Assembly (NCBI RefSeq): GCF_002252525.1
Contig: NZ_NNRM01000049.1
Coordinates: forward strand, 1-53,270
Origin: Brucella pseudogrignonensis
GTDB taxonomy: Bacteria > Pseudomonadota > Alphaproteobacteria > Rhizobiales > Rhizobiaceae
Length of the DNA stretch: 53,270 bases
Direction: 5' to 3'
The translations under genes and the position numbers were made by a program. How positions within the stretch are numbered: position 1 is the stretch's first letter; the number at the start of each line of letters is the position of its first letter. The notes under the pieces were generated by a model. The model worked only from the letters and a program-made list of their open reading frames with translations, did no database searches and was not told the DNA's origin. Positions 25,786 to 35,302 of this stretch are shown in pieces.

Positions 25786-26543
25786 TAGTCCTTTGATTTG
25801 CGCTCGTACCGCCATACAAAAATGGCGGCACCGGCAATCATGGCAGCAAGCGCAAACCATGTGATTGCATAAGAAAGATGGTTGTTGCGGAAGGTAACAA
25901 CCGTCAGTCCGCCAATGGGCACATTGCCAGGATTGGATTTGGCATCTGCATCAATGAAATAGGGCGCGACTGTACCCAAACCTTCTTTTTCTGCGAAAGC
26001 TTTGACATCACGCGAATTCCAGTCATTGCGGGCAGGGTCGTTGGGACGCAGGAAGAAGCCATCAGGCTCCGGCATACGCAGAAGACCAGTTACGGTCGTC
26101 TCGCCTGCGATTTGCGTTTCTACGCGTGAAGATGGATCGCGCTTGGTATCCGGAATGAAGCCACGATTGATGAAGGTCAGCGTACCATCATCTGAACGCA
26201 ACGGCGTCAGCACCCAAAAGCCTGAACCGCGTTCGGTCAGCGCACGAACCAGCACTTCCTTGTCATTGAGGTAAGAGCCGGTCAGCGTAACATGCCGGTA
26301 TTCGTCATCGGCCTGATTGACATTGGCCCAGTCGTCTTTGCCCGGAGCAGCGACCGGCTCCGCATGAACGCGCGCATCAACGCGGGCAATCAGATCAAGC
26401 TTCCATTGCAGGCGCTCCACCTGCCAGATGCCAAGGCTCAGAAACAATGCGAAAAACAGCGCCCCCAGAACAGCCATGAAGCCAAGGAAGAAGCGTGATT
26501 TCTTCTTTTGCGGTGTCGAACTGGCTTGCATGGGCGTTGTCAT
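25785..26543 (-). CDS. SURF1-family cytochrome c oxidase assembly protein
   Basis: 252 residues with the SURF1 layout: a first membrane helix at about 20-40 (FLGFMAVLGALFFALFLSLG), a large periplasmic domain, and a second helix near the C-terminus (ITWFALAAMIAGAAIFVWRY). The family motif GIWQVERLQWK follows the first helix. SURF1 helps insert haem a into subunit I of aa3-type cytochrome c oxidase. AGGAA precedes the ATG. The usual cox operon partners are absent, so the gene stands alone between lpdV (convergent) and the ftsK region. It adds to the respiratory theme with the cyd operon but serves a different terminal oxidase. Confidence 0.92.
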   Translation of the reverse strand: MTTPMQASSTPQKKKSRFFLGFMAVLGALFFALFLSLGIWQVERLQWKLDLIARVDARVHAEPVAAPGKDDWANVNQADDEYRHVTLTGSYLNDKEVLVRALTERGSGFWVLTPLRSDDGTLTFINRGFIPDTKRDPSSRVETQIAGETTVTGLLRMPEPDGFFLRPNDPARNDWNSRDVKAFAEKEGLGTVAPYFIDADAKSNPGNVPIGGLTVVTFRNNHLSYAITWFALAAMIAGAAIFVWRYERKSKD

Positions 26544-26696
26544 GATTATTCCTGGGAGATGGGGGAGAATTGCTGTTTGAAATACTCCAGATGCGCGCTG
26601 TAATAAAGGGCGGCCGGGGCAAAACTACGTGATTGATCAATAAGAAACAGCGCCGACATCCCTCTGACCGGATGCGGCGCTTGAATATTCTTAGAT

Positions 26697-26800
26697 TTAC
26701 AGCGGTTCCAGTTAAGAAAGGATCGTTGGAACCGCTGTAACTGTTTGTTTTTACGCATTATCCGACGCAAAACCGCTTCGCACTTTTGCTGGAAATGCTA
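26697..26800. repeat. Composite palindromic repeat with a 14-bp hairpin
   Basis: TTACAGCGGTTCCA (26697-26710) pairs perfectly with TGGAACCGCTGTAA (26727-26740). A second, imperfect unit follows, TTACGCATTATCCGACGCAA through TTTTGCTGGAAATGCT. Such pairs are a familiar dispersed repeat in Ochrobactrum/Brucella intergenic DNA (recalled, not searched). It lies directly after the stop of the possible small gene at 26804-26983 and could end its transcript. Confidence 0.6.
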
Positions 26801-26803
26801 TAA

Positions 26804-26983
26804 TTATGCGCTTTTATGAACTCTGCGTCTGCGATGTGAGTAACCGCCCTTAGAAAGACGTAGAACGTTGCAAACCTGTGTTTTATCGTCAGAAGGTTGC
26901 TGCATCTGAGTTTGAGCATTCTGCAGCATCTGTGTCGTTACAGGGGTCGGTTTTGCACTTGGTCCAATTGTGATGCTTCTCAT
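26804..26983 (-). CDS. Possible small basic protein, 59 residues, function unknown
   Basis: An open frame from ATG 26983 with GGGAGA seven bases upstream. The peptide begins MRSITIGPSAKPTPVTTQML. A glutamine-rich middle (QNAQTQMQQPSDDKTQ) is followed by one Cys, and the C-terminus is strongly basic (GGYSHRRRRVHKSA). There is no hydrophobic helix, so a soluble, possibly nucleic-acid-contacting peptide is conceivable; that is only an inference from charge. It lies between ftsK and surf1 on the same strand, about 150 bases after the ftsK terminator, and ends at a palindromic repeat. No known family was recognised. A longer plus-strand frame overlapping it (26897-27208) has no ribosome site. Confidence 0.45.
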   Translation of the reverse strand: MRSITIGPSAKPTPVTTQMLQNAQTQMQQPSDDKTQVCNVLRLSKGGYSHRRRRVHKSA

Positions 26984-27135
26984 CGATCATTCTCCCTGTT
27001 TTTGGGCGCGGTAGCAGCCTCAACGGCTACTCCGTCCAGTAGTCAAGAATGTGCGAATGAACTAAGTATTAACCTTATTGGGGTGGTTGACAAGCACCAA
27101 ATACAACCCTGCGTAAGCCATTGCACCCGCATAGT

Positions 27136-27166
27136 AAAAAGCCGGATCGTTGGAACGACCCGGCTT
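27136..27166 (-). terminator. Terminator of ftsK
   Basis: AAGCCGG-A-TCGTT (27139-27151) pairs with AACGA-C-CCGGCTT (27154-27166) with one A/C mismatch. On the minus strand the stem is followed by TTTTTA. Confidence 0.75.
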
Positions 27167-27188
27167 CTGCTATCTATAATCCGATCAC

Positions 27189-29726
27189 TTAATCACGGTT
27201 GCCAGTGAGGATTTCACGCTTACCAACATGGTTAGCCGCGCCGACAAGGCCTTCCTGTTCCATACGCTCAACAAGTGAAGCCGCGCGGTTGTAGCCAATG
27301 CCGAGGCGACGCTGGATGTAAGAAGTCGAGCACTTCTTATCACGCAAAACAACCTTCACAGCCTGCTCATAGACATCGTCACTGTCTTCCGAACCCATGG
27401 CCGAAGCGTCGAAGACTGCAGTGTCCTGCACGGCATCTTCGTCTTCCTCGTCTTCAGTAACAGTCGCCAGATAATCTGGACGGCCCTGTTCCTTCAGATG
27501 ATTGACGACCTTTTCAACTTCTTCATCCGAAACGAATGGTCCATGGACGCGTACAATGCGGCCACCACCGGCCATATGCAGCATATCGCCCTGACCGAGA
27601 AGCTGTTCGGCACCCATTTCACCAAGAATGGTGCGGCTGTCGATCTTCGACGTGACCTGGAACGAAATACGGGTCGGGAAGTTAGCCTTGATCGTACCGG
27701 TGATAACGTCAACCGAAGGACGCTGCGTCGCCATGATAAGGTGGATACCAGCAGCACGCGCCATCTGTGCAAGACGCTGCACAGCACCTTCGATGTCCTT
27801 GCCGGCAACCATCATCAGGTCGGCCATTTCGTCTATAATCACGACGATATATGGCATTAGCGTCAGGTCGAGTTCTTCCTGAACATAGGTTGCTTCGCCG
27901 GTTTCCTTGTCAAAGCCGGACTGCACCGTGCACATGACGGTTTCGCCCTTGCCCTTAGCAGACGCTGCACGCTGATTGAAGCCTTCGATGTTGCGAACGC
28001 CCAGACGTGCCATCTTGCGATAGCGGTCTTCCATTTCGCGTACGGCCCATTTCAGAGCCACAACGGCCTTCTTCGGATCGGTCACGACCGGCGTCAGCAG
28101 GTGCGGAATGCCATCATAGATGGAGAGTTCCAGCATCTTAGGATCGACCATGATCAGGCGGCATTCTTCCGGCTTGAAGCGGTAAAGCAGCGACAGGATC
28201 ATCGTATTGATGGCGACAGACTTACCCGAACCGGTGGTACCAGCTACGAGCAGATGAGGCATCTTTGCAAGTTCCGCAATGATCGGCTCGCCACCAATGC
28301 CTTTACCCAGGCAAAGCGGCAGGCGGTAGTTCGAGGATTCGAACGTGCGGGAGTCAATCATTTCGCGCAGATAGACGGTCTCGCGATTGGCATTTGGCAG
28401 TTCGATGCCAATGACGTTACGCCCCGGAACTACGGCAACACGCGCGGAGAGTGCCGACATCGAACGCGCAATATCATCAGCAAGACCGATCACGCGGGAC
28501 GATTTAACGCCGGGAGCTGGTTCAAACTCATAGAGCGTGACGACAGGGCCGGGACGAACATGGATGATTTCACCACGCACACCGAAGTCTTCCAGCACGC
28601 TTTCGAGCAAGCCAGCGCTACGCTCAAGCATTTCCTGCGTGATGACATTGCCATCAAGCGAAGGCGGTTCCTGCAGCAGATCACGCGGCGGAAATTCATA
28701 GTCGCCATGCATGACGACAGCTTCTGTCCGGGGGAGGGGCTGCGGCTGATAAAGAGCAATTGAAGGGGCTGCCTTCGCAGGGGCTTCAACCTTTGGGGCT
28801 TCTGCAACAGGTGCAGGAGCCACAACTTCCTCGGCCACATGCTCTTCTGCTTCAGCGACAGTAAGCACGACTTCATCTTCCGTTGCTTCAGCAGCAACAT
28901 CAGTGACGACCTCGACAGGTGCCTGAGGTGCAGCCACTTCGATAGGCGCACGAGGTGCTTCAATCTTCACTTCTGCAATGGGAGCAGCAACTGGCTGTGG
29001 AGCTGGAGCAACCTGAACAGGTTGAGCGACTTCAGCAACCGGAGCAGGCTGTTCTACGACAGCGGCAGGTGCCTCCTGAGGCTTGCCATTGTTCCATTCA
29101 ACCGTGCGGAACTGTGCGATGATCGATTCAACAGTCGGCGCAGCACGTTTTGGCGCCGCAACTTCTGCAACAACGGCAACAGGCTGAACTGGCGCAGTAT
29201 CGAAATCAAAGCTTTCCCAAAAAGCAAAATCCGACAAATGTGCGAATGCCGAGATAGCTGCGGCTACATTCGCTACAGGCTCAACCTCAATCGATTGGGC
29301 AGCCAAAACAGGCGCCACTTCTACAGGCTGGACCACGGTTTCGGCTGGTACGGTCGTCAGAACAGGCGGCACGGGTGCGACGGGTGTGCGAACCATATTC
29401 TGTGAAACGGACTGCTGAAGAGCTGCAACAGCCATTGGCTGAGCTTCTGCAACTTTTTCGATCTCGATCGGAGCATGATCAGCTTCCACCTCTGCAGGCT
29501 TCGCACGACCGTTGATATCCGGCAGATCTTCACCGCGACGACGCACCAGATCAATCTCTGGCGTGCGGGTGAAACGTACATTCGCACCAAGCGAAAAATA
29601 CGATTTCCACGTCCCGTCCGAATTTGGCGAATGCGCTCCCAACGGGTCGCGCTGCGGCTTCTGCTCTGGAGCAGACTCTGCACGATTTCCATCTGTATGG
29701 GGAAGATTTTCTCTCAAATTACGCAT
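27189..29726 (-). CDS. FtsK/SpoIIIE-type DNA translocase lacking the membrane domain
   Basis: 845 residues. The C-terminal half is a complete FtsK motor. The alpha domain starts about residue 350. Walker A GTTGSGKS has Lys502, and Walker [11 protein letters not shown] has Asp632. The gamma winged helix occupies the last 70 residues ([20 protein letters not shown]), which in FtsK reads KOPS and activates XerD. Residues 90-345 are a low-complexity Pro/Ala/Val/Glu linker. The N-terminus ([20 protein letters not shown]) has no membrane helices, whereas standard FtsK has four. Rhizobiales often carry such a second, soluble FtsK-like protein. The ribosome site before ATG 29726 is weak, so the start is less certain. 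Confidence 0.9.
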   Translation of the reverse strand: MRNLRENLPHTDGNRAESAPEQKPQRDPLGAHSPNSDGTWKSYFSLGANVRFTRTPEIDLVRRRGEDLPDINGRAKPAEVEADHAPIEIEKVAEAQPMAVAALQQSVSQNMVRTPVAPVPPVLTTVPAETVVQPVEVAPVLAAQSIEVEPVANVAAAISAFAHLSDFAFWESFDFDTAPVQPVAVVAEVAAPKRAAPTVESIIAQFRTVEWNNGKPQEAPAAVVEQPAPVAEVAQPVQVAPAPQPVAAPIAEVKIEAPRAPIEVAAPQAPVEVVTDVAAEATEDEVVLTVAEAEEHVAEEVVAPAPVAEAPKVEAPAKAAPSIALYQPQPLPRTEAVVMHGDYEFPPRDLLQEPPSLDGNVITQEMLERSAGLLESVLEDFGVRGEIIHVRPGPVVTLYEFEPAPGVKSSRVIGLADDIARSMSALSARVAVVPGRNVIGIELPNANRETVYLREMIDSRTFESSNYRLPLCLGKGIGGEPIIAELAKMPHLLVAGTTGSGKSVAINTMILSLLYRFKPEECRLIMVDPKMLELSIYDGIPHLLTPVVTDPKKAVVALKWAVREMEDRYRKMARLGVRNIEGFNQRAASAKGKGETVMCTVQSGFDKETGEATYVQEELDLTLMPYIVVIIDEMADLMMVAGKDIEGAVQRLAQMARAAGIHLIMATQRPSVDVITGTIKANFPTRISFQVTSKIDSRTILGEMGAEQLLGQGDMLHMAGGGRIVRVHGPFVSDEEVEKVVNHLKEQGRPDYLATVTEDEEDEDAVQDTAVFDASAMGSEDSDDVYEQAVKVVLRDKKCSTSYIQRRLGIGYNRAASLVERMEQEGLVGAANHVGKREILTGNRD

Positions 29727-29995
29727 GATACCCGAACCATAGATATGTCGCCTGAATGAGCCTTAGTAATAAAAAATGAAGGTTAACAACCCCCTTCATA
29801 ATTCACTCAAAACCGACAAATTTCTTTCGTCACATCAATCGATCCAGGGCATTAACTTGTAGAATAAAACAACATTTTATTATTAAATAACAATGAGATA
29901 AAGATTTAAAATAATCTATTTTATTAAAAAATCAGAAAACTTCTGCTCGGTTTACGAGCCGTGGAAGCTGTACTGCCACGGCCCTTTCATCAGAC
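29727..29995. other. AT-rich intergenic region upstream of ftsK
   Basis: About 270 bases, very AT-rich at 29850-29940. Two stems are visible, GCTCG-GTTTA-CGAGC (29945-29959) and GCCGTGG/CCACGGC (29958-29982), downstream of the peptidase gene, but neither has a T tract on the minus strand. No gene was seen; the ftsK promoter must lie here. Confidence 0.4.
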
Positions 29996-31030
29996 TCAGT
30001 GAGACTCGGAACTTTTAAGCCAATCCGCCAAGGAAATACGGCGATTTCCGCCACGGCCAACAAAGGTTTCAGCCGCACACATGGAATTCAGCACAGCCTC
30101 CTGTGTGGCCTCTGCTGTGGCTCGGAAAAGAATGTCGATACGATTCTCGTTCAGAGCCTTTAATGAGATCAGGTCGGATGCTTCATCGTGATCGAATGTT
30201 GCAGCCGTTGAAAAACCAATCGCAATATCGCCGCTGCCATTGCCCCAGAAAGCACCGAGGCGAGCCAATCCCGCACCACAACGTTTCGAAATACGCTTTA
30301 ATTGCCGATGTTCGAGCGGCACATCGGTTGCAAGCACTAGGATAACCGAGCCTCTTTCCGGTTGCGCAATGGTCTTTGGCGATGGCCTGCGCCCATCCGG
30401 CAGAATCAGATCGCCAGTGCGCCCAAAATTCGTGAGCGCCAGAATGCCAAGCTGATAGGTTTCGCCATCCAGATCAAACCGACGAGATGCACTACCAACA
30501 CCACCCTTGAAACCGAAGCATGTCATGCCGGTTCCTGCACCGACATTGCCCTGAAGGAAATGATTGCTGGCATTTCCAAGTGCTAGCCGCGCATGATCCT
30601 CAGTTATCGCCAAAGCTTGAATGTCATTGAATGGCCCGTCATTACACTCGAGAACAACGGGATTGACGGTTGCGGTCGTCCTGCCGATATCAGGATTTGC
30701 GGCAATTGCCTCACGAATAAGGGCATTAGCGCAAGTTCCGATGCCAAACGTGTTAGTGAGCAAAATAGGGGTCTCGATAGTGCCCAATTCCTCCACCTGC
30801 ATCAGACCGATGCTTTTGCCAAAGCCGTTGATGATATCGCAGGCTCCCAGAACTTTCTGCCGATAGAGATTGCCGCTGTGAGGCATGATGGCCGTGACGC
30901 CGGTATTGATGTTGCCGTCTTTAACTGTGTGATGCCCCACCAGAACACCGGGAACATCGGTGATATCGTTCTTTTCGCCTGTTGGCATTGTTCCACAAAC
31001 GATACCAAAATCTCTTGCCCTATAGGTCAT
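29996..31030 (-). CDS. P1-family (DmpA/S58) aminopeptidase
   Basis: 344 residues from ATG 31030 (MTYRARDFGIVCGTMPTGEK), preceded by GAGGTGGGATGAG. A 42-residue longer frame lacks a ribosome site. The family opening ITDVPGVLVGHHTV and the autoprocessing region FGFKGGVGSASRRF are clear; the Gly-Ser bond there is cleaved to give alpha and beta chains with Ser as N-terminal nucleophile. Family members hydrolyse N-terminal amino acids from peptides, amides or beta-peptides (L-aminopeptidase D-Ala-esterase/amidase). No signal peptide was seen. It is divergent from an MFS transporter, so the two may act on the same imported compound. Confidence 0.9.
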   Translation of the reverse strand: MTYRARDFGIVCGTMPTGEKNDITDVPGVLVGHHTVKDGNINTGVTAIMPHSGNLYRQKVLGACDIINGFGKSIGLMQVEELGTIETPILLTNTFGIGTCANALIREAIAANPDIGRTTATVNPVVLECNDGPFNDIQALAITEDHARLALGNASNHFLQGNVGAGTGMTCFGFKGGVGSASRRFDLDGETYQLGILALTNFGRTGDLILPDGRRPSPKTIAQPERGSVILVLATDVPLEHRQLKRISKRCGAGLARLGAFWGNGSGDIAIGFSTAATFDHDEASDLISLKALNENRIDILFRATAEATQEAVLNSMCAAETFVGRGGNRRISLADWLKSSESH

Positions 31031-31255
31031 GCTCTCATCCCACCTCAATATATCAACAGTCCTAGACGTTTTTGAGATCGCGCGAAACTCACAAACAGAC
31101 ATTGAGGCGTGACCAGAAAACCGCACGTTAAAGATACTTATGCTCATTTTAAGCAAAAGTGTCTTATTTCGATCAAATCACGATTGACAGACGAGGCTGA
31201 GAGGCGCAGCAAAAGCACCGTAGAATTTCGGCCGGAAAGAGGGGATCATCGCGGC

Positions 31256-32566
31256 ATGAAAGTTACTATCGAACAAACGCTCGATCAGGCCGGAGCCGGC
31301 CCCTTCCAGCGCAATCTTCTCGGTGTATTCGGACTTGTATGGGCTGCAGATGCCATGCAGGTGCTGGCGGTAGGTTTCACCGCAGCCTCAATCGCCGCAA
31401 CCTTCGGCCTCACCGTTCCACAGGCATTGCAGACTGGTACGCTGTTCTTCTTCGGAATGCTGATTGGCGCAGCACTGTTTGGCAGGCTTGCCGACAAATA
31501 TGGTCGCCGCCGCGTTCTTCTCATTACAGTTGCATGTGATGCAGTGTTTGGCTTGCTGTCTGCTTTCTCGCCGAACTTTGCTATTCTTCTCGGCCTTCGC
31601 TTTCTGACTGGTATTGCGGTCGGCGGAACCTTGCCCGTTGATTATGCAATGATGGCTGAATTTCTGCCATCCAAGAATCGTGGCCGCTGGCTGGTTATGC
31701 TCGAAGGTTTCTGGGCTGTTGGCACAGTGATCATTGCGCTTGCTGCGTGGGCCGCAAGCCTTGCAGGCGTGGCCGATGCGTGGCGCTACATTTTCGTCGT
31801 TACCGCCGCACCGGCTTTGATCGGCATCTGGCTGCGTATCTGGATTCCTGAATCCCCGATGCATTTGCTCAAAACCGGCCAGACACAAGAAGCAAAGAGT
31901 GTGATGAATCGCGTTCTGCGCCGTAACGGCAAGCCGGAGCTGCCGCCAAAGGCTGTTCTTGATGCACCGCTTCTGGTGACAAACGAAAAACTTCTTTCGC
32001 CAAATCTGCGTCAACGCACGCTGACCACGCTGGCGATATGGTTCCTTGTTTCTGTATCCTATTACGGCATCTTCACATGGATTCCGGCCAAGCTTGCGAG
32101 TGATGGCTTCGGCTTCGTGCGCGGTTATGGCTTCCTGGTGGTCGTTGCACTGGCACAGCTGCCCGGTTATGCGCTGGCCGCATATGGCGTCGAGGCTTGG
32201 GGCCGTCGTAAAACGCTGATCGGCTTCCTGTTCATAAGTGCCGCTGCCTGCGCGCTTTTCACTGTCGCCGGAAGCTCTGCCCTGGTTGGCGCATCGATCC
32301 TCATCATGAGCTTCGCTCTGCTCGGCACATGGGGCGCGCTTTATGCGTTTACGCCGGAGCTTTATCCGACAGCATTGCGTGCAAGCGGTATGGGCGCGGC
32401 CGGCGCTATGGCACGCCTTGGCGGATTGCTTGCACCTTCGGCGTTGGCGATTGTCGTCACACAGAGCTTCAATACGGCTGTTGCAATGTTTGCAGGCCTG
32501 CTGGCGCTTGCAGGAATAATCGCCTTCTTCATCAATGTGGAAACACGAGACAAGGCGCTCAACTGA
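31256..32566 (+). CDS. MFS transporter, metabolite:H+ symporter type
   Basis: 436 residues from ATG 31256 (MKVTIEQTLDQAGAGPFQRN), with AGAGGGG about 11 bases upstream. An upstream extension to 31109 is polar and unlike the family. Twelve membrane helices are expected. The first cytoplasmic loop carries the MFS signature GRLADKYGRRRVLLI. RFLTGIAVGGTLPVDYAMMA lies in helices 4-5, and the C-terminal half has YTPELYP-like AFTPELYPTALRASGMG, typical of the sugar/metabolite and SV2-like branch. The substrate cannot be told; organic acids or aromatic compounds are common in this branch. It is followed by a strong bidirectional terminator. Confidence 0.88.
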   Translation: MKVTIEQTLDQAGAGPFQRNLLGVFGLVWAADAMQVLAVGFTAASIAATFGLTVPQALQTGTLFFFGMLIGAALFGRLADKYGRRRVLLITVACDAVFGLLSAFSPNFAILLGLRFLTGIAVGGTLPVDYAMMAEFLPSKNRGRWLVMLEGFWAVGTVIIALAAWAASLAGVADAWRYIFVVTAAPALIGIWLRIWIPESPMHLLKTGQTQEAKSVMNRVLRRNGKPELPPKAVLDAPLLVTNEKLLSPNLRQRTLTTLAIWFLVSVSYYGIFTWIPAKLASDGFGFVRGYGFLVVVALAQLPGYALAAYGVEAWGRRKTLIGFLFISAAACALFTVAGSSALVGASILIMSFALLGTWGALYAFTPELYPTALRASGMGAAGAMARLGGLLAPSALAIVVTQSFNTAVAMFAGLLALAGIIAFFINVETRDKALN

Positions 32567-32567
32567 T

Positions 32568-32612
32568 AAAAAAGCGCCCGGATTTCAAACCAGAAATCCG
32601 GGCGCCTTCATT
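32568..32612. terminator. Bidirectional terminator between the MFS gene and rhaK
   Basis: A perfect 13-bp stem GCGCCCGGATTTC (32574-32586) / GAAATCCGGGCGC (32593-32605) with loop AAACCA. Six A before the stem give TTTTTT on the minus strand, and TTCATTTT follows on the plus strand. Confidence 0.9.
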
Positions 32613-32625
32613 TTAAATTACTTTA

Positions 32626-33987
32626 TTAATTAATGCTATCTAACCATTGTATTTTATAGTTTTTATATTTTTCATTAGCTGGATTAAAGATACGTTCAGC
32701 CATTGCCGGAACCGCAGCTCCGGCAAGTAAAGCAGCCCCCATCGCAGTCCCTGTCGTCCCTGAAACAGCAACCACAACTCGACCAGCGAAACCTGCCAGA
32801 GCATGAATATAGATGCTGTTTGCCGCGAATGGACCTTCGACGATTATCGGACCATCAGCACCCAGAAGCTCAAGGCAACTTTGCGTCATCAATGCTGCAT
32901 AAAGGCAGGAAGCTACATAACGCTCCGCTGGGCTTGCATCTTCGGCGTTTAACCAGCGTAGCGAAGTATCCGGATATGGCCCGCAACCCGGGACAGCAGA
33001 AGGTAAAGCCATGATGCCGTGAACCAAAACCTGATCCAGAACGCGTTCATGCTCTTGTTCGCTCGGGGGCATCAGATTTGCAGTCATCATATCGAATTCG
33101 CGTCCGCCCATATAGCGGGCAGAGGGAACAGCGCGACCGTAGGCATCGACATTGGCGAGCGTATCGCGTTTCGGATCAAGCCCTTCGAGATCACCACCAA
33201 CCGCAAAACTCACAACCCATGTACCCGTCGAGACAACCGAAAAGGGCGGCTCGCGATCCATCAGATGCGCAAGCAAGGAAGCGTTTGAATCATGGATGCC
33301 GCAATAAACCGGAACCGGGGCTATAAGCCCGATTTCCTGCGCGAGTTCGGGCAGCAGATTATCCAGCGCATCGAATGCCGATCGCAGCGGCGGAAACTTG
33401 CCCTCAAGGCCAAGGCTTTCGACCAGCGACGAATAAGTACCGCTTTTCGGCAGCCACAGATCCGTATGGCATCCGAGTGATGTCAGCTCGACCGCAGGAA
33501 CCCCGGTCAACCTATATGCCCAATATTGCGGATAGGTCACGACCAGCGCTGTTTCGGCAAACTGTTCAGGAAAAACTGTCTTCAGGTAATGAAGCTGTGC
33601 GCCGACATTGAGCCCCAGCGAAAGTGTTGGCGAATAAGTCAGCGCGAAGTCCGGCTTGATGCGCGCATAGGCTTCGCGAGTTTCAGCACCATAATCATGC
33701 TCGTAATCAAGCATGGGCATGGCAAGCTCGCCATCCTTGTCGAGCAATACTGCACTCGCACCATGGGTTGTAATCGAAATAGCGTCAAAGCCCGGGGCTT
33801 TTGCAAACTCGGTAAGGCTTTTCAGGAAAAAGCCCCACAGCGTCTCCAGATCATAATGCGGATAGGGACCATCGTGCAGCACTGTGTTTGGGATGCGCCG
33901 CACGGCAACCTCTTCACCGCTTACAGCATCAAGCAGAACGGTCTTGGCATTGGTTTTGCCGACATCGAGAATGGCAATATGCTTCAT
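32626..33987 (-). CDS. rhaK: Rhamnose-pathway sugar kinase RhaK (FGGY family)
   Basis: 453 residues. The N-terminal phosphate loop is [25 protein letters not shown] follows, and HDSNASL with [12 protein letters not shown] supplies adenosine- and sugar-binding parts; [15 protein letters not shown] near the end is the second FGGY signature. It phosphorylates L-rhamnulose. In Rhizobium leguminosarum the orthologous RhaK is also needed for the rhamnose ABC transporter to work (literature knowledge). It is the last gene of rhaRSTPQUK and overlaps the rhaU stop by four bases. Confidence 0.92.
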   Translation of the reverse strand: MKHIAILDVGKTNAKTVLLDAVSGEEVAVRRIPNTVLHDGPYPHYDLETLWGFFLKSLTEFAKAPGFDAISITTHGASAVLLDKDGELAMPMLDYEHDYGAETREAYARIKPDFALTYSPTLSLGLNVGAQLHYLKTVFPEQFAETALVVTYPQYWAYRLTGVPAVELTSLGCHTDLWLPKSGTYSSLVESLGLEGKFPPLRSAFDALDNLLPELAQEIGLIAPVPVYCGIHDSNASLLAHLMDREPPFSVVSTGTWVVSFAVGGDLEGLDPKRDTLANVDAYGRAVPSARYMGGREFDMMTANLMPPSEQEHERVLDQVLVHGIMALPSAVPGCGPYPDTSLRWLNAEDASPAERYVASCLYAALMTQSCLELLGADGPIIVEGPFAANSIYIHALAGFAGRVVVAVSGTTGTAMGAALLAGAAVPAMAERIFNPANEKYKNYKIQWLDSIN

Positions 33988-34304
33988 GGCATATGAAAGA
34001 CAGGTTTGAGGTCGATGGAAATCGGCGAATTATCGGCATTCGTTTCCATGATGTCGGCCATATGCGCCCACCATTTCTTCATGACCGGATGATCTGGCAG
34101 CGCTGCCATGTCATGCGTCTTGGTTCGGGTAAGCGTGCCGAAAAGGATATGTGTGTCTTCATCCAGCCATATCGAATAATCAGACACTCCGGATTGCTGC
34201 AGCAAATCGATAAGCTCGGGCCAGATTTCATCATGACGGCGCCGGTATTCTGCTTCCTGACCGGGATGAAGCTTCATACGGAAAGCATAGCGCTCACTGG
34301 TCAT
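33984..34304 (-). CDS. rhaU: L-rhamnose mutarotase
   Basis: 106 residues, matching the RhaM/RhaU family length. [20 protein letters not shown] carries the conserved Tyr20 and His24, and [16 protein letters not shown] holds the conserved Trp residues. It interconverts alpha and beta anomers of L-rhamnose so that the form used by the isomerase is quickly available. Four-base overlaps join it to rhaQ before and rhaK after. Confidence 0.95.
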   Translation of the reverse strand: MTSERYAFRMKLHPGQEAEYRRRHDEIWPELIDLLQQSGVSDYSIWLDEDTHILFGTLTRTKTHDMAALPDHPVMKKWWAHMADIMETNADNSPISIDLKPVFHMP

Positions 34305-35302
34305 GGCTTTTGCCTCGCTTTGAATTTGCGCCCGAGGATTGGCAGCGAGATCGTGATGATCAGCAAAAGCCCGATGAAGATCGACATGACAATGCCCGGC
34401 ACATTGAGAAGGCCGAGGCCGAAGGTCACAAGCCCCATCACAAAAGCCGCTATTACAACGCCGATGATGCTGCCTGCGCCGCCGAGGATCGACACACCGC
34501 CGAGCACAACCATCGTGATGATTTCAAGTTCCCAGCCCTGTGCGATGGATGGCCGGGTAGAGCCAAGGCGTGACGTGAGGCACACGGCAGCAATGCCACT
34601 CATCAGCCCCGTCAGGATGAACAATGTAAACTTCATGCGCTCAACAGGGATGCCCGAAAAGCGCGAAGCAAACTCATTATTGCCGATGGCATAAATGCGT
34701 CGTCCGAAAGTAGTGGCATGCAGCAGTATGCCGAAAATCAGTGCGAAAGCGATGAACAGCACAAATTCAAACGAGAAAACCCAGACGACATAGCCCTGTC
34801 CGAAATAAGCAAAGCTTTCCGGATAACCACCATAGGCTTTGTCGCCGAGCACAATATAGGAAATGCCACGAAACAGACTCATCGTACCGATGGTGACAAC
34901 GATGGAGGGAAGCTTAAGTCCGGCCACGAGCCCGCCATTGATCGCCCCGCAAACAAGTCCTGTACCGATACCGATCAACACGAGACCGGGCGTGCCTATA
35001 CCCATCTGTGCTGCGGCCCCCATGGCGGTCGATGCTAAAGCAATGATCGCAGCGACCGACAGGTCAATCTCGCCGGAGATGATGAGCAACGTCATTGCAA
35101 AGGCAATGAGCGCTTTTTCGGTGAAATTGAACGTTGCGTCTGAAAGGTTCCAGGCATTGAGGAAATATGGCGAGGCAAATGAATTGGCGATGAAAATCGC
35201 AATCGCTACGCCAAGCAACAACATTTCCCAACTGGCAAACAGCCGCGTGTAGGACGTTCCCAGCCGATCCGGGATATGACGGCGTTCCGTTATCTCGCTC
35301 AC
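34301..35302 (-). CDS. rhaQ: Rhamnose ABC transporter permease RhaQ
   Basis: 333 residues, about ten membrane helices, of the RbsC/BPD_transp_2 family ([20 protein letters not shown], then [20 protein letters not shown]). The start is a GTG inside the four-base overlap with the rhaP stop. It forms the membrane channel with RhaP; energy comes from RhaT and the sugar from RhaS. A basic N-terminal stretch ([13 protein letters not shown]) is cytoplasmic. Confidence 0.93.
   Translation of the reverse strand: MSEITERRHIPDRLGTSYTRLFASWEMLLLGVAIAIFIANSFASPYFLNAWNLSDATFNFTEKALIAFAMTLLIISGEIDLSVAAIIALASTAMGAAAQMGIGTPGLVLIGIGTGLVCGAINGGLVAGLKLPSIVVTIGTMSLFRGISYIVLGDKAYGGYPESFAYFGQGYVVWVFSFEFVLFIAFALIFGILLHATTFGRRIYAIGNNEFASRFSGIPVERMKFTLFILTGLMSGIAAVCLTSRLGSTRPSIAQGWELEIITMVVLGGVSILGGAGSIIGVVIAAFVMGLVTFGLGLLNVPGIVMSIFIGLLLIITISLPILGRKFKARQKP

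Noticed and set aside
29945-29982. Two stem-loops after the P1 peptidase gene, considered as a terminator
   Set aside because: Neither is followed by a T tract on the minus strand, so termination is not supported by sequence alone.
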